A stretch of 64,000 bases of DNA from Acidobacteriota bacterium (GTDB lineage: Bacteria; Acidobacteriota; Thermoanaerobaculia; Multivoradales; J023). Numbering within the stretch: position 1 is the first letter of the stretch; each line of letters opens with the position of its first letter. The notes below the pieces were generated by a model. It searched no databases, was not told the origin of the DNA, and worked only from the letters and a program-made list of their open reading frames with translations. This document shows, piece after piece, positions 43,229-51,685 of the stretch. Both the position numbers and the translations under genes were made by a program. The stretch is taken from positions 1-64,000 of the forward strand of contig JAJCXO010000058.1 of the NCBI GenBank assembly GCA_029263395.1, given 5' to 3'.

Positions 43229-45522
43229 CTAGCCTGGTGCACCAAACGCTCGAGGCGATCGAGCTGGCCTCGCACTTTCCCCCACAGCGTGCGGGTTGCG
43301 CTGTCAAGCTCAACTTGCGGCACTAGCTCTTTGATCCGCTTGCCGGCCGAAACCGCCTGTTCTGCCCGAGTCCAAACCTTCTGTCGATCGGCACCACTCA
43401 CCAGGCGACCGGCTCTCGCCTTGATCTTGCGGAACGTGCGGCGTCGCTTGATTCCCCCGCCGCCTTCCTTGTCGGCAATCTGATCGTAGGCTCGCTGCAA
43501 TCGATTGGTCGCTTCCTCGAGCACTTCGAAGCGTGTGGCAAGATCCCAAGCTGGCGATCCGTCCGGCGGCTCACGCGCATCGAGTAATTCTTCAAAGCTT
43601 TCGAGTAGCAGATTACAGTTGAACTGCAGCTCTTCAGCGAGCGGGTCGAGGCTATCCAGCGGATCGCCAGATGCGGCAGGTTCGGGCAGCGGCGTCGTAT
43701 CCGACAAACCGCTCGACTCTGAAGGTTCATGCGAGCTCGACGACCCGCTAGGCTCCCTGACTGGAGCTTCCGTAGTCTGTTCGCTGGCTGGCGTGTTCGA
43801 GCCAGAGAGAGCGGCCCGCCGTGACTCGTCAGACCGTGTTTCTTCAGACCGTATCTGTCCAGACCGCGTTGCGCCAGATCGTGACTCACCAGATCGTGAC
43901 TCACCAGACCGTGTTTCGCCAGACCGTGTCTCACCAGACCGTGTCTCACCAGACCGAGACTCCACCGGTGATGCCCCCGCTCGTGGCTCAGTCGCTCCAG
44001 GTGAGGATGGCGTTGGCGCCCCCAACCCCGACGGCTCTGACGTCGAACCCGAGGCTGACATCGTCGGCCGCGGTTGCGGCGTCGCCATCGTCGCGCTCCC
44101 GGGCTGAGGATCGGCAGGCCCTGCGGACGCATCCACCGACTGCGGCATTGTCCCATCTGACACTTCTGCCAGCTGTTGTGGAGGCTCGCTGCCTTGCCCC
44201 GGCCTCATCAAGGCGACACCCACGATCAACAAGGCCGTGACCAACAGCCCGAGGGTCACCCATGGAATGATCTTCGATGGTTTGCTCGGGGGTGGCTCGA
44301 GGCCAGCCGACACCACGGCTACGGGTGGTGGTGCCGGTGGCACCGCTACCGATGCATCCGTTGGCCCAGCGTAAGCTATCGCTTGAACACCCTGCGCAGG
44401 CGTCATAGCCTGGGGGGCGACCACTGGAGGAGTCACCGCAGAGGGAGCTACTGTAGACGGAAACACAGGCGGCGACGCGGCGACAACTGGTGCCTCGGCA
44501 GCAGGAGGCGTCGCTGAGGTCGGTGTGACATCCGGCAGCCGGGGGACCTCGGGTCGCGACTCGATGGTCGGGGCGGTTTCCAGGGTCGGCGCATCCGGTC
44601 TCGCCCCGACTGGCCAGGTGACATCACGGGATGCGGAGCCAGGCACCGGGGGCGGCACGACTGGCACCGGAATACCGACCGAAGCGGCCTCGGTCCGACC
44701 GATCCCGCTCGCCTCGAGGCCATCGCGCAGGGCGCTGGCGAATTCAATGGCTGATTGAAACCGTTCGGCAGGGCGTTTGGCGAGGGCCCGTAGAGTCGCC
44801 GACTCGAGCCAGGCGGGCAACCCTTCAGCGAGCTTGCTCGGCGGTTCCGGCACGGCTTCGAGTTGCGCCCGCATCACCTCGAACTCACTGCCGCCCGGAA
44901 ACGGCACCCGCCCGGTCAGCAATTCGTACAGCACCAGCCCAAGGGAGTACACATCCGAACGCGGATCGAGCTCTTCACCTTGAATCTGCTCCGGCGACAT
45001 GTATTCGACGGTACCGATGATGCTGCCCAGACGGGTCAATCGCTGCTCACCGACGATGTGCGCAATCCCAAAATCGGTGACCTTGACCACCCCACCATGG
45101 CTCAACAGACAGTTACCCGGTTTGATATCGCGATGAATGATGCCTTGCTGATGGGCATGGGCCAAACCATCGAGCAAGGCGCAGGTGATCGGCACGGCCT
45201 CGGGCCAGGAGAGCTTGCCTCGCCGTTTCTGAATCTCGTCGAGCGGCTCCCCTTCGACCAGCTCCATCACCAAAAAGAGCTCGTTACCTTCTGCAAAAAA
45301 CGAGTAGATCGCCGTCACATTGGGGTGATCGAGCCGTGCCAGCGCTTTGGCCTCTTTGCGGAACCGTGCGACAAACTGGGTGTCGTTGGCCAGTTCAACG
45401 TTGAGCACCTTGATCGCCACCCGACGATCCAACATCAGGTCCAAGCCTTCGAAGACTGTCCCCATACCGCCGCGGCCGAGTTCGCGGACGATCCGAAAGT
45501 TACCGACTTCTCGCCCGATCAC
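43225..45522 (-). CDS. Ser/Thr protein kinase with long Pro/Ala and RSGE-repeat linker
   Basis: 765 residues. Residues 1-270 are a complete Hanks kinase: GRGGMGTVFEG, VAIKVLN (Lys), IIHRDIKPGNCLL, VTDFGIAHIV, GTVEYMSPEQIQG. A Pro/Ala-rich linker (about 270-410) follows, then a membrane helix (VTLGLLVTALLIVGVAL). Next is a low-complexity region with nine or ten RSGET/RSGES units encoded by 15-bp repeats (43821-43963). The C-terminal helical domain (FNCNLLLESFEELLDARE, LVPQVELDSATRTLW) has no recognised family. Its ATG (45522) overlaps the phosphatase stop as ATGA, and its stop overlaps the oxidase start. Kinase and phosphatase are thus translationally coupled, a known arrangement for reversible Ser/Thr signalling. 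Confidence 0.93.
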   Translation of the reverse strand: MIGREVGNFRIVRELGRGGMGTVFEGLDLMLDRRVAIKVLNVELANDTQFVARFRKEAKALARLDHPNVTAIYSFFAEGNELFLVMELVEGEPLDEIQKRRGKLSWPEAVPITCALLDGLAHAHQQGIIHRDIKPGNCLLSHGGVVKVTDFGIAHIVGEQRLTRLGSIIGTVEYMSPEQIQGEELDPRSDVYSLGLVLYELLTGRVPFPGGSEFEVMRAQLEAVPEPPSKLAEGLPAWLESATLRALAKRPAERFQSAIEFASALRDGLEASGIGRTEAASVGIPVPVVPPPVPGSASRDVTWPVGARPDAPTLETAPTIESRPEVPRLPDVTPTSATPPAAEAPVVAASPPVFPSTVAPSAVTPPVVAPQAMTPAQGVQAIAYAGPTDASVAVPPAPPPVAVVSAGLEPPPSKPSKIIPWVTLGLLVTALLIVGVALMRPGQGSEPPQQLAEVSDGTMPQSVDASAGPADPQPGSATMATPQPRPTMSASGSTSEPSGLGAPTPSSPGATEPRAGASPVESRSGETRSGETRSGETRSGESRSGESRSGATRSGQIRSEETRSDESRRAALSGSNTPASEQTTEAPVREPSGSSSSHEPSESSGLSDTTPLPEPAASGDPLDSLDPLAEELQFNCNLLLESFEELLDAREPPDGSPAWDLATRFEVLEEATNRLQRAYDQIADKEGGGGIKRRRTFRKIKARAGRLVSGADRQKVWTRAEQAVSAGKRIKELVPQVELDSATRTLWGKVRGQLDRLERLVHQAR
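43821..43963 (-). repeat. 15-bp repeats coding RSGE-type units
   Basis: About nine imperfect 15-bp units (CAGACCGTGTCTCAC type on the plus strand). They encode RSGET/RSGES repeats in the extracytoplasmic linker of the kinase. Unit number would be prone to change by slippage. Confidence 0.85.
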
Positions 45523-46349
45523 CGGTTGACCTTGACTTTGCGCGTTTCAGCAGCTGGCCGCTCCCGCTCGCGATCAGACTGCTGAACCACCAGTAGTATC
45601 ATCGATATGTTGTCGTAGCCGCCGCGCTGTTTCGCCTCGGTCAACAGATCTTCGCACGCAGTGTGGACGTCACGAGTAGTGGCGAGATCCTGCATCCGGC
45701 TGCGCTCCAACAGATCATGGAGGCCGTCGGTTGAAAGCAGGTATCGATCGCCGGCCCGCAGTGGCAGCGGACGCGGCCAGCTTGCGACGGTAACTTCGCG
45801 CTGGGTACCGAGGGCCCGGGTGATGACGTTCTTGTCAACGTGACCGTCGGCCTGGGATTGCGTAAGCGCACCTTGCCGAACAAGCTCGGCGACCAGCGAA
45901 TGATCTTCTGTCATCTGGTGCATCTCGCCTTCGCGCAGCAGATAAAGCCGACTGTCGCCCACATGGGCCAGGTACCCGAGATTGCGGCGCATCGCAAAGG
46001 CTGTGCAGGTTGTCCCCATACCGCGCAAGCCATCATTCGCCTCACCGTGCTCGAAGATCTTGCGATTGGCTTCCTCGAAAGCTTCGACCAATGCCACCGC
46101 TGGCGACGCCGGACTGCGATAGTAGCGTTGCCGAATCACATTGGCAGCCATCACGCTGGCGACCTCACCTGCTTTGTGGCCGCCCATACCGTCCGCCACC
46201 AACGCCAGCATCCCCTTGGCGGCCAACGACCGCTCATCCCCAGGCTGGACGAACACTGCTGAGTCTTCGTTGTGCTCGCGCTGGCAACCGCAGTCGGTAA
46301 TGACTCGAGCATCGATCGACAGCATTTCGGAATCGTGATTCATCGACAC
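45519..46349 (-). CDS. PP2C-family protein phosphatase
   Basis: 276 residues, the usual length of bacterial Stp/PrpC enzymes. Motifs: GCQREHNEDSAVF (metal Asp), VADGMGGHKAGEVASVMAA (the DGMGGH box), HVGDSRLYLLREG, LLSTDGLHDLLERSRM and GGYDNISMILLVV. It would remove phosphate from the targets of the kinase downstream. The GTG at 46349 has AAGGA 7 nt upstream; an ATG six bases later is possible. The gene overlaps the kinase by four bases (ATGA), and lies 82 bp after the FHA-protease gene. Confidence 0.94.
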   Translation of the reverse strand: MSMNHDSEMLSIDARVITDCGCQREHNEDSAVFVQPGDERSLAAKGMLALVADGMGGHKAGEVASVMAANVIRQRYYRSPASPAVALVEAFEEANRKIFEHGEANDGLRGMGTTCTAFAMRRNLGYLAHVGDSRLYLLREGEMHQMTEDHSLVAELVRQGALTQSQADGHVDKNVITRALGTQREVTVASWPRPLPLRAGDRYLLSTDGLHDLLERSRMQDLATTRDVHTACEDLLTEAKQRGGYDNISMILLVVQQSDRERERPAAETRKVKVNR

Positions 46350-46431
46350 ACCGTAACATCCTTGGCGCTGAGGGTTTGAAGCAGATCGTTTGAAATCGGC
46401 CGTTCGGCACAGGCTCTCATGGGTAGCTCTC

Positions 46432-48162
46432 TCAGCGCAGAACGGGCGAAATCTTCATCAAGTCGACACCATAACGAATCGGCACCGCAAAGGTCACCGT
46501 GGTTGCGCTGTTGAACAGTCCATAGGTAAAAATGCCGATCACTCGGCCGCGATCGTCGAACACCGGACCGCCGCTATTGCCGTGCCCGGCATTGTCGACC
46601 GTCAACTGGTAGACGTCGCCCATATGGCTGCGATAGTCAGCTCGCTCAGCCTCGCCCGGGGTCGACTTGCCGCGGATGACGCGACCGACCAGCCCCGGGC
46701 TGATCGTCGGATCTGGAACTTGGCGCCACTCCGAGGAATGATTGATCGCATCCAACGAAGCGACCCGCACCTCGACGTTCGGAGAAATGGCTGGATAGCC
46801 GATAACGGTCACTGTTTCGCCAGCCCGAATACTGTCGTAGTTGTCGTAGAGCTCAACCGGTTTGACCGAATTGGGCAAGTCGATCTTGATCAACGCGGCA
46901 TCATGAATGTCGGATACCCGTACGACTCGTGCCGGAATCCTCAGGGTATTCTTCGGAAACGTCACGTCGAGGTAGAGATGTCGTCCCTCCACCACCTTGC
47001 CGACGCTCACTTTATTACCGAAGGCCAAGGCTTCGGATGGTATCCAACCCCGCACCAGGTGCCGCCCCTCTTGCTCGCTCAGCTCGCGAAGGTAGGTAGG
47101 GTCTCCCTCGGCATCAAATTCGTACAAACGACCGGGCAGAGGCAGTTGATATTCACTGCGCCAGGAGGCCGCGACATGACGGTTGGTGAGGATGAACCCG
47201 TCTTCCTTGACCACAAAACCAGAAGCGGTTCCCGAGCTACCGATGCGTTTGTTTTCGGATTCAGGTCGGTCCAAGAGCCAGGGCTCGACCTGCCCATTGG
47301 GCAGCCGGATGTAGTCCGGCTTGCCTTCTGTGGTGCGATGGTAGACCTCCTGTCCGGTCTGGGCGTGAACCAGGGTCCAAGAAGTTTCGATGAAAACGTT
47401 GGAGTGACTGTAAAGATCGGCGATCTCGGCCGGCGTCATCGGCTGCTCAGCGGTAACATCGGCGATCGTTTGTCGAGCCTCCTCCAGACCTCGCCGAGAC
47501 TCCTGGCGGCTGAGGTAGAACAGCACCGCCGCCACCACTGCCAACGATCCAATGGCTAGGCCGATGAGCTGGGTCCGTTGACGGGATTCCCGATCCGAGC
47601 TCGCGACCATCCGCTCCACCGTCTCACGACCAACCGCAGCCCGTCCGCTCACCTGCAGCGGGGCCGTCACCTGCGGCCCGGACGAGGGTGCGGCCTCTGG
47701 AGCTGGGGACACCGGGGCCTGACGGGTAGCAGGTGGCAACGCTTCGGCGGCCAAACGGGTTGCGGGCGGCGCCGCCACCGGCCGCGGCTCGAGATCGAAC
47801 ACAACCTTGGGACCGCCAGCCCCGAGCTGGAACGTATCACCCGGGCGCAGTCGAGCTTGCCCCACCAGGCGATCGCCACTGAGTAACGTACCATTGCTGC
47901 TACCGAGGTCAACGAGGTCGAAAGCGTCAGGATCATCGGCACTCGGAACCAACTTGGCGTGGCGCCGGCTCACCAAGTCGTCGCGATCGGGATCAAATTT
48001 CACGTGCACGTCAGGGTCGCGCCCCAAAACCACTTCCCGAACATCGTCGACCGGGAACTCCTCAACCTGGTTACTGCGGGCGCCGCTGACAATGCTGAGC
48101 ACAATCCGGCGTCCAACTCCCATGCTGGCGGTGCTGGTCAAGCCATCGTCTTGCTGGGACAT
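46432..48162 (-). CDS. FHA-domain, single-pass membrane, trypsin-like serine protease
   Basis: 576 residues. Residues about 25-120 are an FHA domain (VVLGRDPDVHVKFDPDRDD, LVSRRHAKLVPS, DLGSSNGTLLSGDRL), which binds phospho-Thr. A Pro-rich linker is followed by a membrane helix (QLIGLAIGSLAVVAAVLFYL, about 205-224). The periplasmic part is a chymotrypsin-fold protease: His in ILTNRHVAASW, Asp in DIHDAALIKID, Ser in GHGNSGGPVFDD. The cytoplasmic FHA could read phosphorylation by the neighbouring kinase and pass it to the periplasmic protease; this is inference. ATG 48162 (MSQQDDGL). Confidence 0.92.
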   Translation of the reverse strand: MSQQDDGLTSTASMGVGRRIVLSIVSGARSNQVEEFPVDDVREVVLGRDPDVHVKFDPDRDDLVSRRHAKLVPSADDPDAFDLVDLGSSNGTLLSGDRLVGQARLRPGDTFQLGAGGPKVVFDLEPRPVAAPPATRLAAEALPPATRQAPVSPAPEAAPSSGPQVTAPLQVSGRAAVGRETVERMVASSDRESRQRTQLIGLAIGSLAVVAAVLFYLSRQESRRGLEEARQTIADVTAEQPMTPAEIADLYSHSNVFIETSWTLVHAQTGQEVYHRTTEGKPDYIRLPNGQVEPWLLDRPESENKRIGSSGTASGFVVKEDGFILTNRHVAASWRSEYQLPLPGRLYEFDAEGDPTYLRELSEQEGRHLVRGWIPSEALAFGNKVSVGKVVEGRHLYLDVTFPKNTLRIPARVVRVSDIHDAALIKIDLPNSVKPVELYDNYDSIRAGETVTVIGYPAISPNVEVRVASLDAINHSSEWRQVPDPTISPGLVGRVIRGKSTPGEAERADYRSHMGDVYQLTVDNAGHGNSGGPVFDDRGRVIGIFTYGLFNSATTVTFAVPIRYGVDLMKISPVLR

Positions 48163-48297
48163 GGTAATTCCTCCTCGGATTCCTGCTGGTTGATCCGCAC
48201 CTGCCAGATCGTTCCATGCCGTCGGCTCTCGAATATCGGCAGGGCGCTCGGGCCCCAGGTCATGGGTTGCCCCTTGGGTTAGAGGCTAAATCAGAGT

Positions 48298-49257
48298 TCA
48301 TTTTTCCACCTTCTCGCATTTCAACCAAACACCACTGCGGGAATTACCCTGAATACTGTCCCTGACCCGCACACTGGTGTCCTTGGTCCAGGTTCCAATC
48401 TCTTGGTAATGGCCGACACGGTTCTCAGCAAAGACTGAGACATCCCCCATCATGAGCAATACGTCGTCTTTCAGCGGATCCCGCCCCCGTTGCGTGACAT
48501 TGGTGTAGTCGGCCCCTTGATGGATGTATCCCCGTGGAGGTGATTCCACCACTGGATCGTCGTGTAAAGACAAGCCCACCAAACCCAGCACGACGAGAAT
48601 GGCGACCGCGCCGCCAACCATCCATCGGCGGTCGCGTAACCAGTTTCCTGCCGTGGTTTCGGCTTCACTGACGGTGCTCACCAATGGAGCACGCCGAGCG
48701 TTGGCCGAGGGCACCACCGGGGACCCCGGCTGGGGCTCACGGGGCAGCGAATCAAGAGGCGGTGGTGGTGCCTGGCCACGCTCACGACGCCGCCGGATCT
48801 CGTCCTCGATCGCTCGCTTGAGGCCCTGTTGTACGTTCAGGAATGCCTCGTCCTGGTTTGACCACAGGGTGATCGGCTTGGCATCCTTGGGAAACACCTG
48901 CAACTTGGCGTACGGAGCCTCACGCCAGTCCACCGGCCGTACGATGATCGGAATCACCCGCGCACTACCTCGCTGGTGGCGCTGCATTGCTCGCGGCACC
49001 TCGATTTCAGAACAGTACTGCGATGCCATGAAGTCGGGACTGATCAGCAGCAGGATGATCTCTGAGGCATCGAGATGGACATCAATCTTCTGCGCCCACT
49101 CTTCGCCGGCCTTGATCCCTCGATCATGCCAGGCGCGGATCTTGCCTTGGCGCTCGAGAGACGCAAGATGCTTACGCAACTCGTCTTGCAGGTCTTCGTC
49201 TTCATGAGCATAGGAGACGAAAACATCGAGGGCCTCCGGTGGCTGATCATGGCTCAT
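48298..49257 (-). CDS. TIR-domain protein with membrane helix and C-terminal periplasmic domain
   Basis: 319 residues. Residues about 10-140 are a TIR domain of the bacterial TIR_2 type: LDVFVSYAHEDEDLQDEL, IRAWHDRGIKAGEEW, IILLLISPDFMASQYC, then SEIEVPRAMQRHQRG (candidate catalytic Glu) and VIPIIVRPVDW. Such domains often hydrolyse NAD+. A disordered linker leads to a membrane helix (WMVGGAVAILVVLGLVGLSL, about 215-234) and about 80 extracytoplasmic residues (DVLLMMGDVSVFAENRVG, SGVWLKCEKVEK), not recognised. The ATG at 49257 matches the domain start. It is the first gene of the kinase/phosphatase/FHA-protease cluster, 135 bp before the next gene. Confidence 0.85.
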   Translation of the reverse strand: MSHDQPPEALDVFVSYAHEDEDLQDELRKHLASLERQGKIRAWHDRGIKAGEEWAQKIDVHLDASEIILLLISPDFMASQYCSEIEVPRAMQRHQRGSARVIPIIVRPVDWREAPYAKLQVFPKDAKPITLWSNQDEAFLNVQQGLKRAIEDEIRRRRERGQAPPPPLDSLPREPQPGSPVVPSANARRAPLVSTVSEAETTAGNWLRDRRWMVGGAVAILVVLGLVGLSLHDDPVVESPPRGYIHQGADYTNVTQRGRDPLKDDVLLMMGDVSVFAENRVGHYQEIGTWTKDTSVRVRDSIQGNSRSGVWLKCEKVEK

Positions 49258-49320
49258 GGCATCTCGATGGTTAGCGGTCAAAGCGTCCGATCGTAAAGGC
49301 GACGCACCTGATAGAAAAGC

Positions 49321-49356
49321 ACGGTCTGCGGGACGAGCACCGTCTGAGGGACCAGC
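49321..49356. repeat. Two imperfect 18-bp units upstream of the TIR gene
   Basis: ACGGTCTGCGGGACGAGC and ACCGTCTGAGGGACCAGC lie side by side about 65 bp upstream of the TIR start. They resemble the other small repeats near starts in this window. Confidence 0.6.
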
Positions 49357-49487
49357 ACTGAGGACAGCGTAAAGCAAGGCAACACTCCGCCATCAACTGA
49401 CGTTCTGCCATAAATTGACCCGAGCGAAAGCCAAAGCGGTTAGTCGTCAGATTATATCCCACCCACTTTTTCCCTTGACGCACCCTG

Positions 49488-51497
49488 TCACTCGATGTCG
49501 AGGGTCGCCACAACCGGCAAATGATCTGAGGCGTGGGTCCAAGGCACTTTGACATCCGTAGGCCGCAAGTCCGGTGACGTCCAGATGTAGTCGATGCGCT
49601 GCCGAGGCTCGGTTGCGGGATGGGTCTCGCCAGGCACGGCACCCGCCACTTCGAACACATCCTGCAGCCCGGCCCGTCGCAACACTTCGATCTCTTCGGC
49701 TCCAGGCTGGGCATTGAGATCCCCTGCCAAAGCCGTTCGGTGACGGCCTCGCCAAAAATCGACCACGGCCTGCGACTCCAGTTCGCGAATCGCACCGCCA
49801 TCTTCGGGGTCGTGAAAATGGGTCACGATCGCGTTCAGACTTTCGCCCTCCCCGAGGTTGATGTGAGCGGCCAGCAAACCGCGACGAATCAACAATTCTT
49901 CGGTCGGAAGATCGATCGCCTCGGTGTTCTCGATCGGCCGACGGCTGAGCACGGCATTACCCCACAACGGATCAGCGGTCGGAGCGAAGACGAAGGGCAT
50001 ACCGAGGCGCTGGGAAAGCCAAGTCGGCATATCGACCGAGCCGTTGACCAACCAACCTCTCGAAACTTCTTGCAGTACGACCACGTCCGGCCGCTCAGCC
50101 TCGATCGCGACGGCTAACGCATCGAGCCCGAGATGCCCAAGGGGGTCGACTCCGCAATGTAAGTTGTAGGTCATCAGCCGTACCGGGAACCCGTCACCGA
50201 GTTCGGCTGTCACCGTTGGAGTCACGGCAAGCTTGGCAAGCGGCAGCACGATCAGCACCGCCATCACCAGTCCGAGCTTCAACTCCAGGCCGCTCACTGT
50301 TGGAGATGCGGCTGAGCCTCCGGTCACCGGCCGCCGGCCGCCGATCCAGGCGGCCAAGCCAAGGATCATGGCCGCCGCCGGCAGCAAGGCCTCTTTGGCG
50401 AACGGTAGCCGGATATCGATGCTGCCGTAGTACAAGAAAATCAGCAGCGCCAACATCATCAGCCCAGCGAGGTGACTGATCGCGAGGCGGACCGGCAGGC
50501 TCTCAGGACGATCTCGAGACCCGTCGTCAGTCGCTGATCGTAGGGCGATCACCAATAGTAAAACCGCCGTCCCGTGGATCACCAATAAGAGCCCTGCTGC
50601 TGTCCAACCCTGGGGCCAAAACTTCAGCAGAGACGTCATAAGCAAGAGCGCCAACAGCGACGCCGCCCATGGCAGGCTAACCGGAAGCCAAGGCGAAAAT
50701 ACCGGCCGGCGCTCAGCTGTCACCCACCGAAGCCAGCCGATCACGGCCCACAAGGCCAAGCCACGACACAGCAGAACCCACACCGCAACCACTTCGGGAC
50801 GCCAGCCGGTGGCAGCGCTCGAACGGGCCAAGTTACCCACCACCTGGAGCTCGAGGAACAAAAACGGCCCAACCGCCATCAGTGGCCATGCCCGTTGCCA
50901 AGACACGTCATTCAGCCCAGGCTCAGCGCATCGACTCACTCCAACCAACAGCCCCCACTGCGCCAACACCATACCAGCCACCACCAAGTGGGTGAGGTGG
51001 TCCGATCGCCAGCTCATGTCGAACGTGCCATACAAACCGTGTAGAGCTGTATCCAAAGCCAAACCCATCAAACCGCCAACCAACCAAGATCGAAAGCTGG
51101 CCGAGTCACCCCAAGCCAGGACAACGGGCAGACTCTGGAAGAGGAGTATCGCAGCCGCCAACGCCAAGAAGGCATCAACCAACGGATCACCGGTCCACAA
51201 CTGGAACGCCAGTCGACAGAGGCCAACTCCACCGAGGGTCACCCACAGAAAACGAGCGGGCCCAAGATAGCGCCGCAGGAGCGGAGCAAGCCCGCTGGCG
51301 ACAAAGGCTGTCAACGCCAAACTGCCCACGGCAACGGCATGCCAGCCAAAGCGGTCGCGAAAGATGAAGACCAGCAGCGGCAGCAACGTCCGCAGGGTCT
51401 GCATGCCAAACAGTACGGTCAGCGCACACAACGCCACCCAACGCAACCCCGACCGGCCGTTGCGTCGAGACGCTGGCGTCTCTACTCGGTTGTCCAT
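49488..51497 (-). CDS. Polytopic membrane protein with C-terminal endonuclease/exonuclease/phosphatase domain
   Basis: About 669 residues. Residues about 1-400 contain roughly 10-12 membrane helices (for example LLPLLVFIFRDRFGW, LLALLLMTSLLKF, LMMLALLIFLYYG). Residues about 425-669 are an EEP-fold metal hydrolase: VRLMTYNLHCGVD, VVVLQEVSRGWLV, TALAGDLNAQPGAEE, WTHASDHLPVVATLD. The EEP family includes phosphodiesterases acting on lipids, nucleic acids or phosphoinositides; a multi-membrane N-terminus suggests a lipid-linked substrate. The layout recalls eukaryotic CWH43/PGAP2-interacting proteins. The start is ATG 51497. Six 15-bp repeats lie just upstream (51519-51608) and the usual ribosome site is not visible. 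Confidence 0.85.
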   Translation of the reverse strand: MDNRVETPASRRNGRSGLRWVALCALTVLFGMQTLRTLLPLLVFIFRDRFGWHAVAVGSLALTAFVASGLAPLLRRYLGPARFLWVTLGGVGLCRLAFQLWTGDPLVDAFLALAAAILLFQSLPVVLAWGDSASFRSWLVGGLMGLALDTALHGLYGTFDMSWRSDHLTHLVVAGMVLAQWGLLVGVSRCAEPGLNDVSWQRAWPLMAVGPFLFLELQVVGNLARSSAATGWRPEVVAVWVLLCRGLALWAVIGWLRWVTAERRPVFSPWLPVSLPWAASLLALLLMTSLLKFWPQGWTAAGLLLVIHGTAVLLLVIALRSATDDGSRDRPESLPVRLAISHLAGLMMLALLIFLYYGSIDIRLPFAKEALLPAAAMILGLAAWIGGRRPVTGGSAASPTVSGLELKLGLVMAVLIVLPLAKLAVTPTVTAELGDGFPVRLMTYNLHCGVDPLGHLGLDALAVAIEAERPDVVVLQEVSRGWLVNGSVDMPTWLSQRLGMPFVFAPTADPLWGNAVLSRRPIENTEAIDLPTEELLIRRGLLAAHINLGEGESLNAIVTHFHDPEDGGAIRELESQAVVDFWRGRHRTALAGDLNAQPGAEEIEVLRRAGLQDVFEVAGAVPGETHPATEPRQRIDYIWTSPDLRPTDVKVPWTHASDHLPVVATLDIE

Positions 51498-51518
51498 TGG
51501 CAATCGGAACTTATCACC

Positions 51519-51608
51519 GCAGACCTGATCACCACAGGCCTGATCACCACAGAACCCATCACCGCAGGCTCTATCGCCGCAGGCTCTATCGCAGCAGACT
51601 CTATAGCC
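51519..51608. repeat. Six 15-bp units upstream of the EEP membrane gene
   Basis: Units at 51519, 51534, 51549, 51564, 51579 and 51594 (for example GCAGGCTCTATCGCC). They end about 20 bp upstream of the ATG at 51497, within the likely promoter or leader. Confidence 0.85.
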
Positions 51609-51685
51609 TGCCCGGAAGGAACTTTACTCGAGGGAAAGACGCCCAAGTCGACAACAGCCCTGAGTCAAGTGCCTACTGAAAGTCC

